64,000 bases of DNA from positions 372,001 to 436,000 of the forward strand of contig NZ_VLLL01000006.1 of the NCBI RefSeq assembly GCF_007994225.1, written 5' to 3'. The position numbers were made by a program, and so were the translations under genes. Positions 10,056-17,701 of this stretch are shown piece by piece (position 1 is the stretch's first letter; the number at the start of each line of letters is the position of its first letter). Below the pieces are notes generated by a model, which did not search any database, had not been told where the DNA came from, and was given only the letters and a program-made list of their open reading frames with translations. This stretch comes from Stackebrandtia albiflava (GTDB lineage: Bacteria > Actinomycetota > Actinomycetes > Mycobacteriales > Micromonosporaceae).

Positions 10056-11290
10056 CGATGCCTATCGAACAACAGGACGTCTACAGTCGATCCGGCGGGG
10101 GCGGTGGTGACCTTCTCGCCCAGGACCATGAGCCCGGTCGCCTCCGCCAGGCTCGACAAAGTGTACGGGCCACCCGGCAACGGTGCCGCCGTGTATCCGC
10201 CGCCGCGTCGCTCGGCGACGTGGACGGGCCGGAACTCCCGGAACCCGGTCGGCGACGAGACCGGTTCGATGAGGTTGGCCCGTACGCTGGGCCGGAACAC
10301 CGGTTCGGCGCCGGCCAACCGCAGGATGATCGGCCGGGCCAGCACCTCGAACGCGATCATGGCGGCCCCGGGGTCGCCGGGCAGGCACGCGATCGGCACC
10401 TCCTCGGGTCCGACGCTGCCGAACCCGATCGTGCTGCACGGGTACACCGACACCGGTGAGAACTCGACGGTGCGGTCGCGGCCGAAGGTGCGCCGCACCA
10501 TGTCGCCCGGACCGGTTCCGGTGCCGCCGGTGGTGATGATGAGGTCGGCGCGCAGTGTCTGGTCGTCGAGGACGGTGCGTAGCGCCTCGGGTTCGTCGTC
10601 GCAGATGCCGACCCGGTAGGCGTGCGCGCCCGCCTCCGAGGCGGCGGCGGTGAGCGCGTGGGAGTTGACGTCGACGAGTTGTCCCGGCTGGCTGACCCGG
10701 CCGGTGTCCATGAGTTCGTCGCCGGTGGCGATCACGACGACCCTGGGTGTGGGCCGGACGACGATGTCGCCGACTCCGGCGGCCGCGAGCAGCGCGACGA
10801 GCTGCGGTGTTATCTGGCGGCCGTTGTGGGCGAGGACCTCGCCCTGTGCCCGTTCGCTGCCGGCGCGGCGCAGCCCGTGCCCGCGTTTGGGTGCCTGCGC
10901 GACCTGGACGGCGGCCATGCCCTCGTCGGTCCAGCTCAACGGTATGACGGCGTCGGTGCCGGACGGCAGGGCGGCTCCGGCGGCGACGGCGAAGCAGGCG
11001 CCCGGTACCAGCCGGACGGGCCGCCAGCTCGCCGCCGCGACGTCGCCGAGCACCTTCAGGGCGATGGGACGGTCGGGCGACGCGGCGGAGACGTCCTCCA
11101 TCCGCACCGCGTAACCGTCGACGGCGGCGTAGTCGAACGCCGGGAGTGGGCCGGGGGCGGTGACGTCGGCCCCCAGGACGCAACCGCAGGACTGGGTCAG
11201 GTCGAGATCGATGGTCGGCAGTGGCCGGACTCGCGCCAGTGCCGCCGCCAGGAAGTCGGCCAGCGCGACCGGCTCTCCCATAGTGTCCAC
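10052..11290 (-). CDS. glp: Gephyrin-like molybdotransferase-family protein Glp
   Basis: 412-residue MoeA/gephyrin-family protein. The MPT-binding core is visible around IITTGGTGTGPGDMVRR, with TPRVVVIATGDEL before it and the conserved CLPGDPGAAMIAFE block after it. The N-terminal FDYAAVDGYAVR motif is typical of MoeA domains I-II. Paralogues at this conserved locus next to GlpR are now known as division proteins binding FtsZ, so cofactor synthesis may not be the main job. The GTG start at 11290 has a GGGGGA box; an ATG nine bases downstream is an alternative. It is 49 bases after galU and overlaps the acetyltransferase gene. Confidence 0.9.
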   Translation of the reverse strand: MDTMGEPVALADFLAAALARVRPLPTIDLDLTQSCGCVLGADVTAPGPLPAFDYAAVDGYAVRMEDVSAASPDRPIALKVLGDVAAASWRPVRLVPGACFAVAAGAALPSGTDAVIPLSWTDEGMAAVQVAQAPKRGHGLRRAGSERAQGEVLAHNGRQITPQLVALLAAAGVGDIVVRPTPRVVVIATGDELMDTGRVSQPGQLVDVNSHALTAAASEAGAHAYRVGICDDEPEALRTVLDDQTLRADLIITTGGTGTGPGDMVRRTFGRDRTVEFSPVSVYPCSTIGFGSVGPEEVPIACLPGDPGAAMIAFEVLARPIILRLAGAEPVFRPSVRANLIEPVSSPTGFREFRPVHVAERRGGGYTAAPLPGGPYTLSSLAEATGLMVLGEKVTTAPAGSTVDVLLFDRHR

Positions 11291-11339
11291 TGTTCATCCC
11301 CCGTTTTCACTGTTCCGCCGATGTGTCGTCGCGTGTCGT

Positions 11340-12236
11340 TCAACGGTCCTGCTCTGCCACGAACGCCGTCAGCCAGTCCCTGAACGGTGCCAGGTCGTCG
11401 CGGCGCATCGCCAGCTCGATGATGGTGCGCAGGTAGCCGACGGGTTCGCCGGTGTCGTATCGCGGGCCTCGGAAGACGATGCCGTGCACCGGCGTCCCCT
11501 CGGACAACAGGCGGGCCATCGCGTCGGTGAGTTGGATCTCGCCGCCCTTGCCGGGTTCGGTGAGCCGGATTGCATCGAAGATAGCCGATGGAAGGATGTA
11601 GCGCCCGATGAGAACCAGGTTGCTGGGCGCCGAGGCGGGATCGGGTTTCTCCACCAGGCCGGTGACCTTCACGACCCCCGGGTCGTCGGTGGTCTCCACC
11701 GAGGCGACGCCGTACCGGCTCACCTCCTCCCGGGGGACCTCCAGCAGCGCCAGGACGATACCGCCGGTGGTCGCCTGGAGGTCGATCATCCTGGTGAGCA
11801 GGCCGTTGTCGGGGTCGGTGAACTCGTCGGCCAGCAGCACCGCGAAGGGTTCTCCGGCCACATGGGACTCGGCGTAGCCGACGGCGTCGCCGAGCCCGAG
11901 CGGTTCGGCCTGCCGGCTGGTGTAGATCTCGGCGAGTTCGGACGGTTCCATGACGGCCTTGAGTCTCGCGGTGTCGCCCCGGTCGATGAGACGTTGTTCG
12001 AGGTCGGGGCGCCGGTCGAAGTGGTCCACCATCGACGTCTTGCCCCTACCGGTGACCAGGAGGACGTCCCGGATCTCGGCGGCGGCCGCCTCCTCCACGA
12101 TGTGTTGGAGCACCGGTTTGTCGATGACCGGGAACAGCTCCTTCGGGACGGCCTTGGTCGCGGGCAGGAAGCGGGTCGCGATGCCGGCGGCCGGTATCAC
12201 GGCCTTGATCCGGGAGGAGGTGTCGGTTGCTGACAT
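11340..12236 (-). CDS. galU: UTP--glucose-1-phosphate uridylyltransferase
   Basis: 298 residues. Makes UDP-glucose from UTP and glucose-1-phosphate for glycans and wall polymers. The nucleotide-binding N-terminus KAVIPAAGIATRFLPATK, followed by AVPKELFPVIDKP, is diagnostic. VLLADEFTD, the VEKP motif near residue 170 and IQLTDAM complete the sugar-nucleotide transferase fold. ATG 12236 opens 25 bases after the diguanylate cyclase stop, and glp follows after 49 bases, so these minus-strand genes are probably cotranscribed. The same galU-glp-rimJ-glpR order is found in mycobacteria. Confidence 0.96.
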   Translation of the reverse strand: MSATDTSSRIKAVIPAAGIATRFLPATKAVPKELFPVIDKPVLQHIVEEAAAAEIRDVLLVTGRGKTSMVDHFDRRPDLEQRLIDRGDTARLKAVMEPSELAEIYTSRQAEPLGLGDAVGYAESHVAGEPFAVLLADEFTDPDNGLLTRMIDLQATTGGIVLALLEVPREEVSRYGVASVETTDDPGVVKVTGLVEKPDPASAPSNLVLIGRYILPSAIFDAIRLTEPGKGGEIQLTDAMARLLSEGTPVHGIVFRGPRYDTGEPVGYLRTIIELAMRRDDLAPFRDWLTAFVAEQDR

Positions 12237-12261
12237 GGGTCGAGACTAACGGGCGGGACCG

Positions 12262-14289
12262 TCATCCACCTGCCACCCGCCAGGTGTCGCGCCCTGCGGC
12301 TTTGGCCGCGTACAGTGCCCCGTCGGCGGCCGACAGGACCTGCGCGCCGTCGTCCCCGTGGTCGGGGAACACCGCGATTCCCAATGAGACGGTGACGGGT
12401 ATCCGCCGTTCCGGTTGCCCGGCGCCGGAAGGCACCGCGACGGGGGTGTCCCGCACCGCCTGCCACAGGCGTTGCGCGACCCGTTCGGCGCCGGCGGCCT
12501 CGGTTTCGGGCAGCAGGATGACGAACTCCTCGCCCCCGTACCGGAAGGCGAGGTCCACGTCCCGGATCTCGGCGGCGACCCTGGTGGCGACCTCGGTGAG
12601 GACCGCGTCTCCCGCGAGGTGGCCGAAGGTGTCGTTGACGTGTTTGAACTTGTCGAGGTCGATCACGATGACGGCCGCCCGGCGGTGGAACCTGCCGGCC
12701 CGTTCGACCTCCCGGGCCAGCGACACCTGCAGGTACCGGTAGTTCCACAGTCCGGTGAGCGGGTCGGTGAGGGACAACCGCCGCACCTCCCGGTGGGACA
12801 GCACGTTGCCCACGGCGACGGCCGCCTGACCGGCGAAGTCCCGCAGGGTCGACAGGTCGTCGGCGTCGAACTCGCCCTCCCCGGCGGGGTCGTAGACGGC
12901 GAGCACCCCGAGCAGGGCGTCGCCGGTGGCGGTCTCGGTGGTGTCGCCCCGGTCGGCCAGCGACACCACCGGTACGGCGAGTACCACCTCGCCGCCGGGT
13001 TCGCGTGGGCTGCGCGCCGGGAGCGTCGGGTCGCCGATCCTGCCGTGGACGGGTTCACCGGTGGCGGCGACGTGGCCGAGCAGGCCCTCTCCGACGGCGA
13101 GCCGGACGTCGCCGACGCGGTCGCGGCCTCCCGGGCCGTGCCCGGCCTGCCCGACCAGCGCCCCCGGTTCGTCCGGGTCGGCGAGCAGCATGACACCGGC
13201 ACGCGCGCCGGTCGCGACCATCGCGGTGTCCACGATGACCGGCAGTATCCGCTCCAGGTCGAGGGTGCTGGACAGGGTCTGCCCCAGCAGCGTCAACTGG
13301 CCGCGCATCTGGTCGCGGCTGGCGGTGAGCGCCACGACGTAGCCCTGCGTCTCACGGGCCATCCGGTTGAAGCTGCGGGCGAGCGCGGCCAACTCGTCGT
13401 TGCCGCGCACCGGGACCCGGATCTCCAGGTCGCCGCGTGCGATGGCCTCGGCGCCGCGCGCCAGTTCCGCCAACGGCCGGGTGGTGGACCTGGCCAACCA
13501 GGCGGCGGCGGCGACCGCGAGGAGCCCCGCGACCGCCACGGTGGCGATCAGGACCCCGAACAGCTCCCCCTCGGAGTCGGCGTGCACCGCCACCACCACC
13601 GGGATCGGCGAGTCGGGCATGGCGGGGACGGTCCGGACGACGGCACCGTTGGGGTCGCTGACGACCGGGCCGTCCTCCCCGTCGGCGAGCCGGGCCAGCC
13701 GTAGCCGGTCGGCGGCGGTCGCGGCGTCCTCGGGGCCGAACGACGACAACGGCGGCGACCGGCCGTCGTCCACGATGACGTCGGCTCCGGCGGCGCGGGC
13801 CAGGGAGTCCACGAGCGCCCCGTCCACGCGCATCGACGCCCGCGCCACACCGACGGTCCTGCCGTCGGCGTCGTGCACCTCCACCTCGGCGGCGACGGTG
13901 TCTATGCCCGCGACGGTGCCGGGATGGCGGCAGCGGGCCTGCCTGGCGACGTCGGTGCCCGCCGCGCCGGCCTGCGCGACGACCTCGCCGGTGAGGTCGG
14001 TCAGCCAGAGCCGTTCCAGCCCGGCCGTCTCGACCGCGCGTGCGGCGGCGGCCGTGATGACGGCGGTATCCTCTTCGAACAGTACGGCGATCGCGGAGGC
14101 GGTCGCGGCGAGACGTTCACAGTGGTTGCGTACGGTGGTGGTGACGACGCCCGCGGCGGCGGCGAGCCGGTCGGCGGCCCGGCCGTCGGAGACGGTGTTG
14201 ACGGCGGCGCCGATGAAGAGGGCACCGAGCAGGACCGGTCCCAGGACGACCACGAGGAAGGCCGCGGTCAGCCGGGCTCGCAGCGGCAT
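12262..14289 (-). CDS. Membrane diguanylate cyclase (sensor-HAMP-GAF-GGDEF)
   Basis: 675 residues when started at ATG 14289, which has GGAGGAGG seven bases upstream; a GTG 18 bases earlier would overlap that site. Layout is membrane helix (about 8-30), an extracytoplasmic sensor of roughly 200 residues, a second helix, HAMP (STTRPLAELARGAEAIARG region), a GAF-like domain (about 345-500) and GGDEF. The active site is intact as GGEEF near residue 583. An RDVD motif five residues before it is a canonical RxxD inhibitory site, so the enzyme should make c-di-GMP with product feedback. It is the first gene of the galU-glp-rimJ unit and absent from the mycobacterial version of this locus. Confidence 0.93.
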   Translation of the reverse strand: MPLRARLTAAFLVVVLGPVLLGALFIGAAVNTVSDGRAADRLAAAAGVVTTTVRNHCERLAATASAIAVLFEEDTAVITAAAARAVETAGLERLWLTDLTGEVVAQAGAAGTDVARQARCRHPGTVAGIDTVAAEVEVHDADGRTVGVARASMRVDGALVDSLARAAGADVIVDDGRSPPLSSFGPEDAATAADRLRLARLADGEDGPVVSDPNGAVVRTVPAMPDSPIPVVVAVHADSEGELFGVLIATVAVAGLLAVAAAAWLARSTTRPLAELARGAEAIARGDLEIRVPVRGNDELAALARSFNRMARETQGYVVALTASRDQMRGQLTLLGQTLSSTLDLERILPVIVDTAMVATGARAGVMLLADPDEPGALVGQAGHGPGGRDRVGDVRLAVGEGLLGHVAATGEPVHGRIGDPTLPARSPREPGGEVVLAVPVVSLADRGDTTETATGDALLGVLAVYDPAGEGEFDADDLSTLRDFAGQAAVAVGNVLSHREVRRLSLTDPLTGLWNYRYLQVSLAREVERAGRFHRRAAVIVIDLDKFKHVNDTFGHLAGDAVLTEVATRVAAEIRDVDLAFRYGGEEFVILLPETEAAGAERVAQRLWQAVRDTPVAVPSGAGQPERRIPVTVSLGIAVFPDHGDDGAQVLSAADGALYAAKAAGRDTWRVAGG

Positions 14290-14410
14290 CGTCGATCCTC
14301 CTCCCACCGGTCAGGCGGATCATTCTCCGTTGAGCGTTACACAGGGCGATGACATCCGCACGATCGGCCAGACTTCTGTTGGTGAAACCGATCCGAACGA
14401 CGGAGGGCTC

Positions 14411-15017
14411 ATGGGCTTTTCCTACCAACACAACAACGACGCCGAGGCGGCCAAGGTCGCGATGCGGGCGGCGGTGTTGTCGGCGAGACGCGCCATGCCC
14501 GTCGCGGACCGGGAAGCCGCCGACGCCGCCATTCTGGCCATTTTGGACAAACTGGTGTCGGGTCCGGCGGGCAACCCACGCACCGTGGCGGCCTATCAGC
14601 CGATGCGGGACGAACCGGGCGCGGACCTGCCCGCGCGGTTGTCGGCGGCCGGGCACCGTGTGCTGTTGCCGCTGCTGCTGGCGGACGACGACCTGGACTG
14701 GGCCTGGTACACCGGTCACGCGATCACGACCGGCCGGCCGCTGCCGGAGCCGTCGGGTACCCCGCTGGGACCCGGTGCCATCGACGGCGCCGACCTGGTG
14801 ATCGTCCCGGCGCTGGCGGTGGGCGACACCGGGGTGCGGCTGGGCCGGGGCGGCGGCAGTTACGACCGCGCGCTGGCGCGGGTGTCGGCCGGGGTGCCGA
14901 TCGTGGCGCCGTTGTACGACGGTGAGTGGCCGCTGCCGGTCCCGGTGATGCCGCACGACCGCGCGGTGACGATGGTCGTCACACCCTCCGAGGGCTTGAC
15001 GGAGGTTATGGGGTTAG
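14411..15017 (+). CDS. 5-formyltetrahydrofolate cyclo-ligase (no in-frame stop; frame open to 16045)
   Basis: Converts 5-formyl-THF to 5,10-methenyl-THF using ATP. ATG 14411 has GGAGGG at 14402-14407. Family motifs present are the N-terminal RAAVLSARRAM, VAAYQPMRDEP, and the nucleotide site RLGRGGGSYDRAL. The family ends about 200 residues in, at the VMPHDRAVTMVVTP stretch. In this sequence no in-frame stop follows and the frame runs on to 16045 across CIRCE and all of ruc. Removing one G from the GGGG before 15014 would create a TAG stop at 15015-15017 and a normal 201-residue protein; I end the feature there. This is a real stop loss or a one-base sequence error. Confidence 0.85.
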
Positions 15018-15066
15018 CCACCAATCCCACCCCGGTGGTGGCCGAATCCACTCGGATGTCGCACAA

Positions 15067-15093
15067 TTGGCACTCGAAACATCAGAGTGCCAA
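15067..15093. promoter_or_regulatory. CIRCE operator (HrcA site)
   Basis: TTGGCACTC-N9-GAGTGCCAA is a perfect inverted repeat with the nine-base spacer of the CIRCE element (consensus TTAGCACTC-N9-GAGTGCTAA). It ends 17 bases before the ruc start, so HrcA binding would block ruc transcription until heat or folding stress. Confidence 0.92.
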
Positions 15094-15110
15094 TCTCGCG
15101 GAGGCGGACA

Positions 15111-15431
15111 GTGCCCACCTACCAGTACACCTGCTCCAACTGCGGCCACGACCTGGAGGCCCGGCAGTCGTTCACGGATCAGCCGTTGACCGACTGCCCG
15201 ACCTGCGGCGAGAACGCCCTGCGCAAGCAGTTCGGCTCGGTGGGCGTGGTGTTCAAGGGCAGTGGTTTCTACCGCACCGACTCGCGCAGCGGCTCGGGCA
15301 AGGAGCTCGCGAAGAACGACTCCGCCAAGAAGTCCGACACCAAGAGCGAGACCAAGTCCGAGTCGAAGAAGACCGAGACGAAGAAGGCGGACAAGCCCGC
15401 CAAGACCGCCGCGGCCTCCACCACCGGCTGA
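15111..15431 (+). CDS. ruc: Ruc-type redox-controlled chaperone, FmdB-like zinc ribbon
   Basis: 106 residues. The N-terminal zinc ribbon has CSNC and CPTC pairs in the first 45 residues (PTYQYTCSNCGHDLEARQSF start). After about residue 60 the protein is a disordered Ser/Lys/Thr/Glu-rich tail. It is orthologous by sequence and synteny to M. tuberculosis Rv0991c (Ruc), reported as a chaperone activated by oxidation of its zinc cysteines, which works with DnaK. As there, it is next to the 5-FTHF cyclo-ligase gene and divergent from galU. GTG 15111 is chosen because GGAGG lies at 15100-15104 and the family begins at PTYQY. A CIRCE operator sits immediately upstream. Confidence 0.9.
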   Translation: MPTYQYTCSNCGHDLEARQSFTDQPLTDCPTCGENALRKQFGSVGVVFKGSGFYRTDSRSGSGKELAKNDSAKKSDTKSETKSESKKTETKKADKPAKTAAASTTG

Positions 15432-15446
15432 CGGCCTCCCCGCCGC

Positions 15447-15472
15447 ACCGCGGACCGGTCTCGGTCCGCGGT
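15447..15472 (+). terminator. Terminator after ruc
   Basis: Perfect 10-bp stem ACCGCGGACC/GGTCCGCGGT around a six-base loop, 16 bases after the ruc stop. Confidence 0.8.
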
Positions 15473-15531
15473 CACACACCACGTGCCGGGAGACGGCGCC
15501 ACAGCCGGGCCGCGGCGTGCCGACTCGAACG

Positions 15532-15625
15532 CCCCACCCCGACCGGGGGCAAACCACCCGGATGGTGCGAAGTGTCGCAGAACCGGCGAAGGGGTGTCAA
15601 TCGGTTATTCAGCGGGCGTTCAGGT
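15532..15625 (-). repeat. Family-2 intergenic repeat, copy 1 (promoter-like)
   Basis: A 94-bp segment matching 44890-44983 with no gaps and about 18 mismatches. The first 28 bases are identical, as is the TTATTCAGCGGG block. On the minus strand it carries TTGACA (15600-15595), an 18-base spacer and GACACT (15576-15571), then a GTG 13 bases on beginning a frame MVCPRSGWG. It lies in the 375-base gap between ruc and the convergent membrane-propeller gene. Apart from it and the ruc terminator the gap shows nothing else. Confidence 0.75.
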
Positions 15626-15806
15626 CGGCGCACCGGTGCCCGCATCGGGCCACGTGCCCTGCCGCCCGGCCGGGGCCATCCGTCGTCCGGGGAGCGGTCA
15701 CCTTCACCGATCGCGGGACCGGGCAGCCTCACCCGGCACCTTGCCCCGGGCGTCGGAGCCGGCGCCGTCACTTCACGGCGCCACCACCGGATGTGCCGGT
15801 CGTGGT

Positions 15807-17627
15807 CTAGCGCAGCGCGAAGAACCCGCCCCCGTCCTCCACGACGTATCCGGCGGCGACGCCGTTGGGCGTCAGTTGCAGGGACGTCCGCTGGCACCAG
15901 CCGGACTCGGCGATCGACTCCGGGACGGGCAGCCGGGTCGTCTCGCCCTTCTCCGGCCCGGCGACGTACCAGCGACAGTCCGGCCGGTTCAGGTCCATGG
16001 ACGCGTCCACCGCCAGCACGACCCTGCCGTCGGGGAGCCCCATGAACCACCGGCTGGTGTCCTCGTCCCGGGTCGGTGAGTAGCCCAGCGGCGCCTTCGC
16101 GGTGTACACGCCGTCGCCGTCGTCGGCGGCGAGGACCGTCACGTCCATCGACGCTCCCGCCGCGCCGCTGATCTGGTGGCATTCGCCGAGCAGTACCACC
16201 GGTTCGGCACCCGACTCGCCGCCGGCGACCTGCAGCGTCCCCGCGCAGGCCGGGGCGTAGGTGTTCCCCAGTTCCAGGTTCTCGCGCCGCCACACCGACT
16301 CCCCCTCGGCGAGGGAGATCGCGTTGACGTCGTGCCGGTACATGCGCGCCGCGAACATGCCGTCGTTGGGCGACTCGTCCCGGCGGACGTCCACGACGAC
16401 GCGGTCCCCGACGACCACCATGCCGTGGCGGAAGACGCGGCCCTCGGCGGCGGCGACCCAGTCCCACAGGGCGCGGCCCGAGTCGGCGTCCAGGGCCAGC
16501 ACGTGGGACTCCTCGGCGGTGCCGTTCTCGGCGCGGCAGCCGAGTGCCACGGTGACACGTTCACCGGCGTCGGCGGTCGCGGTCGCGGTGCACATCGCGG
16601 GCACGCGGTACGTCCAGCGGGTGCGTCCGGAGAAGTCGCGGGCGGTGAGGTTCTGTCGTTCGGTGCCGGACAGGTGGACCACCAGGGTGTCCGACACCAT
16701 TTCGAGGCTGCCGGGGTCGCCGTCGAAGGGCACGTCGGCGCGTACCCGGCCGGTGCGGCTGTCCAACACCGTGACGTAACGCAGCATCGTGTCGTCGCGG
16801 CGTTTGCCCGACAGCGCGACCAGTTCGCCGCCGGTCGACACGACCGGGGCCTGACCGGCCTCCCGGTTCCACCGGCGGTGGTGCCACCGTTCGGCGCCGG
16901 TCAGCGGGTCGCGCATGGTGACGGCGACCGAGGCGCCCTCCCCGGTCTGGTCGGTGGTGAGGACGCCCCCGGGGGTGCCCGCCAGGACCCGTCCCTCGAT
17001 CGGGTTGGACGCGGCCTCGAAGCGCAGCTTCGCCGGTTCCAGACCGCCGCCGGTCGCCTGGGACGCCTCGGTGTTGGCCTTGTCGGCCCACGTGTGCATC
17101 GCGGGGATCCCCAGTCCGGCCGCGACGACGACCAGCGCGACCGCCGGTATCCCGAACCGCAGCCGGAGCCCGGCCGGGACGTCGTCGTCGGACTTGCGGG
17201 CGTCGAAGGCCATCTCGCCCAGGACGAGGAGCGCACCGCCGATGACACCGAACGCGAACGCCAGGGCCGCGATGGCGTGCCGGTGCGTGATGAAGGCACC
17301 GACCCCGGGTTCGGGCATCGTGGAGTAGACCAGCCACGCGCCGACCGCCGCGCCGACCGCCGTGACGCCTCCGGCGAGCCCGGTCATCCAACCGGGGTGG
17401 GTGACCATCATCGACAGCACGACGAACACCGCGAGGAAGCTGACCAGGGTGGCGACGGCGAGCCACGTGCCGTCGAGGTCGTCGCCGGAGGGTTCGGTGA
17501 ACACCGCCACCGACAGCAGGATCACCCAGGCGACGAGGGCGGCGGCGCCGCAGTACAGCAGGACGTTCCGCAGCAGTGCGCGGTTCCCGCCGGTCCGTCG
17601 ACGGTCGTCACTCTCCGAGTTGGCCAC
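15807..17627 (-). CDS. Membrane-anchored PQQ-like beta-propeller protein
   Basis: 606 residues. The N-terminal third has five or so membrane helices (about 20-40, 55-80, 85-105, 118-140, 160-180). The rest is a predicted extracytoplasmic propeller with repeated DPLTGAERWHH/LDSRTGRVRADV-like blades, where a strand ends in Asp-x-x-Thr/Ser-Gly and an aromatic, as in PQQ-binding-like repeats. The catalytic features of quinoprotein dehydrogenases are not evident, so a structural or binding role is more likely. It stands alone on the minus strand between ruc and another exported propeller protein. Function unknown. Confidence 0.8.
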   Translation of the reverse strand: MANSESDDRRRTGGNRALLRNVLLYCGAAALVAWVILLSVAVFTEPSGDDLDGTWLAVATLVSFLAVFVVLSMMVTHPGWMTGLAGGVTAVGAAVGAWLVYSTMPEPGVGAFITHRHAIAALAFAFGVIGGALLVLGEMAFDARKSDDDVPAGLRLRFGIPAVALVVVAAGLGIPAMHTWADKANTEASQATGGGLEPAKLRFEAASNPIEGRVLAGTPGGVLTTDQTGEGASVAVTMRDPLTGAERWHHRRWNREAGQAPVVSTGGELVALSGKRRDDTMLRYVTVLDSRTGRVRADVPFDGDPGSLEMVSDTLVVHLSGTERQNLTARDFSGRTRWTYRVPAMCTATATADAGERVTVALGCRAENGTAEESHVLALDADSGRALWDWVAAAEGRVFRHGMVVVGDRVVVDVRRDESPNDGMFAARMYRHDVNAISLAEGESVWRRENLELGNTYAPACAGTLQVAGGESGAEPVVLLGECHQISGAAGASMDVTVLAADDGDGVYTAKAPLGYSPTRDEDTSRWFMGLPDGRVVLAVDASMDLNRPDCRWYVAGPEKGETTRLPVPESIAESGWCQRTSLQLTPNGVAAGYVVEDGGGFFALR

Positions 17628-17640
17628 GTCACTGGTTCTA

Positions 17641-17695
17641 CCGCACCCGGCCGGGTGCCGGTGGTGAAGCGGCGATATTCACCGGCCGGGTGCGG
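17641..17695 (-). terminator. Hairpin after the propeller lipoprotein gene
   Basis: Perfect 14-bp arms CCGCACCCGGCCGG (17641-17654) and complement (17682-17695) with a 27-base loop, starting seven bases after the lipoprotein stop on the minus strand. Confidence 0.7.
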
Positions 17696-17701
17696 GTCGG
17701 T

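Noticed and set aside
15510-15560. tRNA-like T-loop (GTTCGAGTC on the minus strand)
   Set aside because: No acceptor, D or anticodon stem can be formed around it; it is chance within the flank of the family-2 repeat.
13367-16045. A single 892-codon plus-strand gene
   Set aside because: Its first third is antisense to the diguanylate cyclase. The recognisable cyclo-ligase starts at 14411, and the last third overlaps CIRCE, ruc and the next gene without homology.
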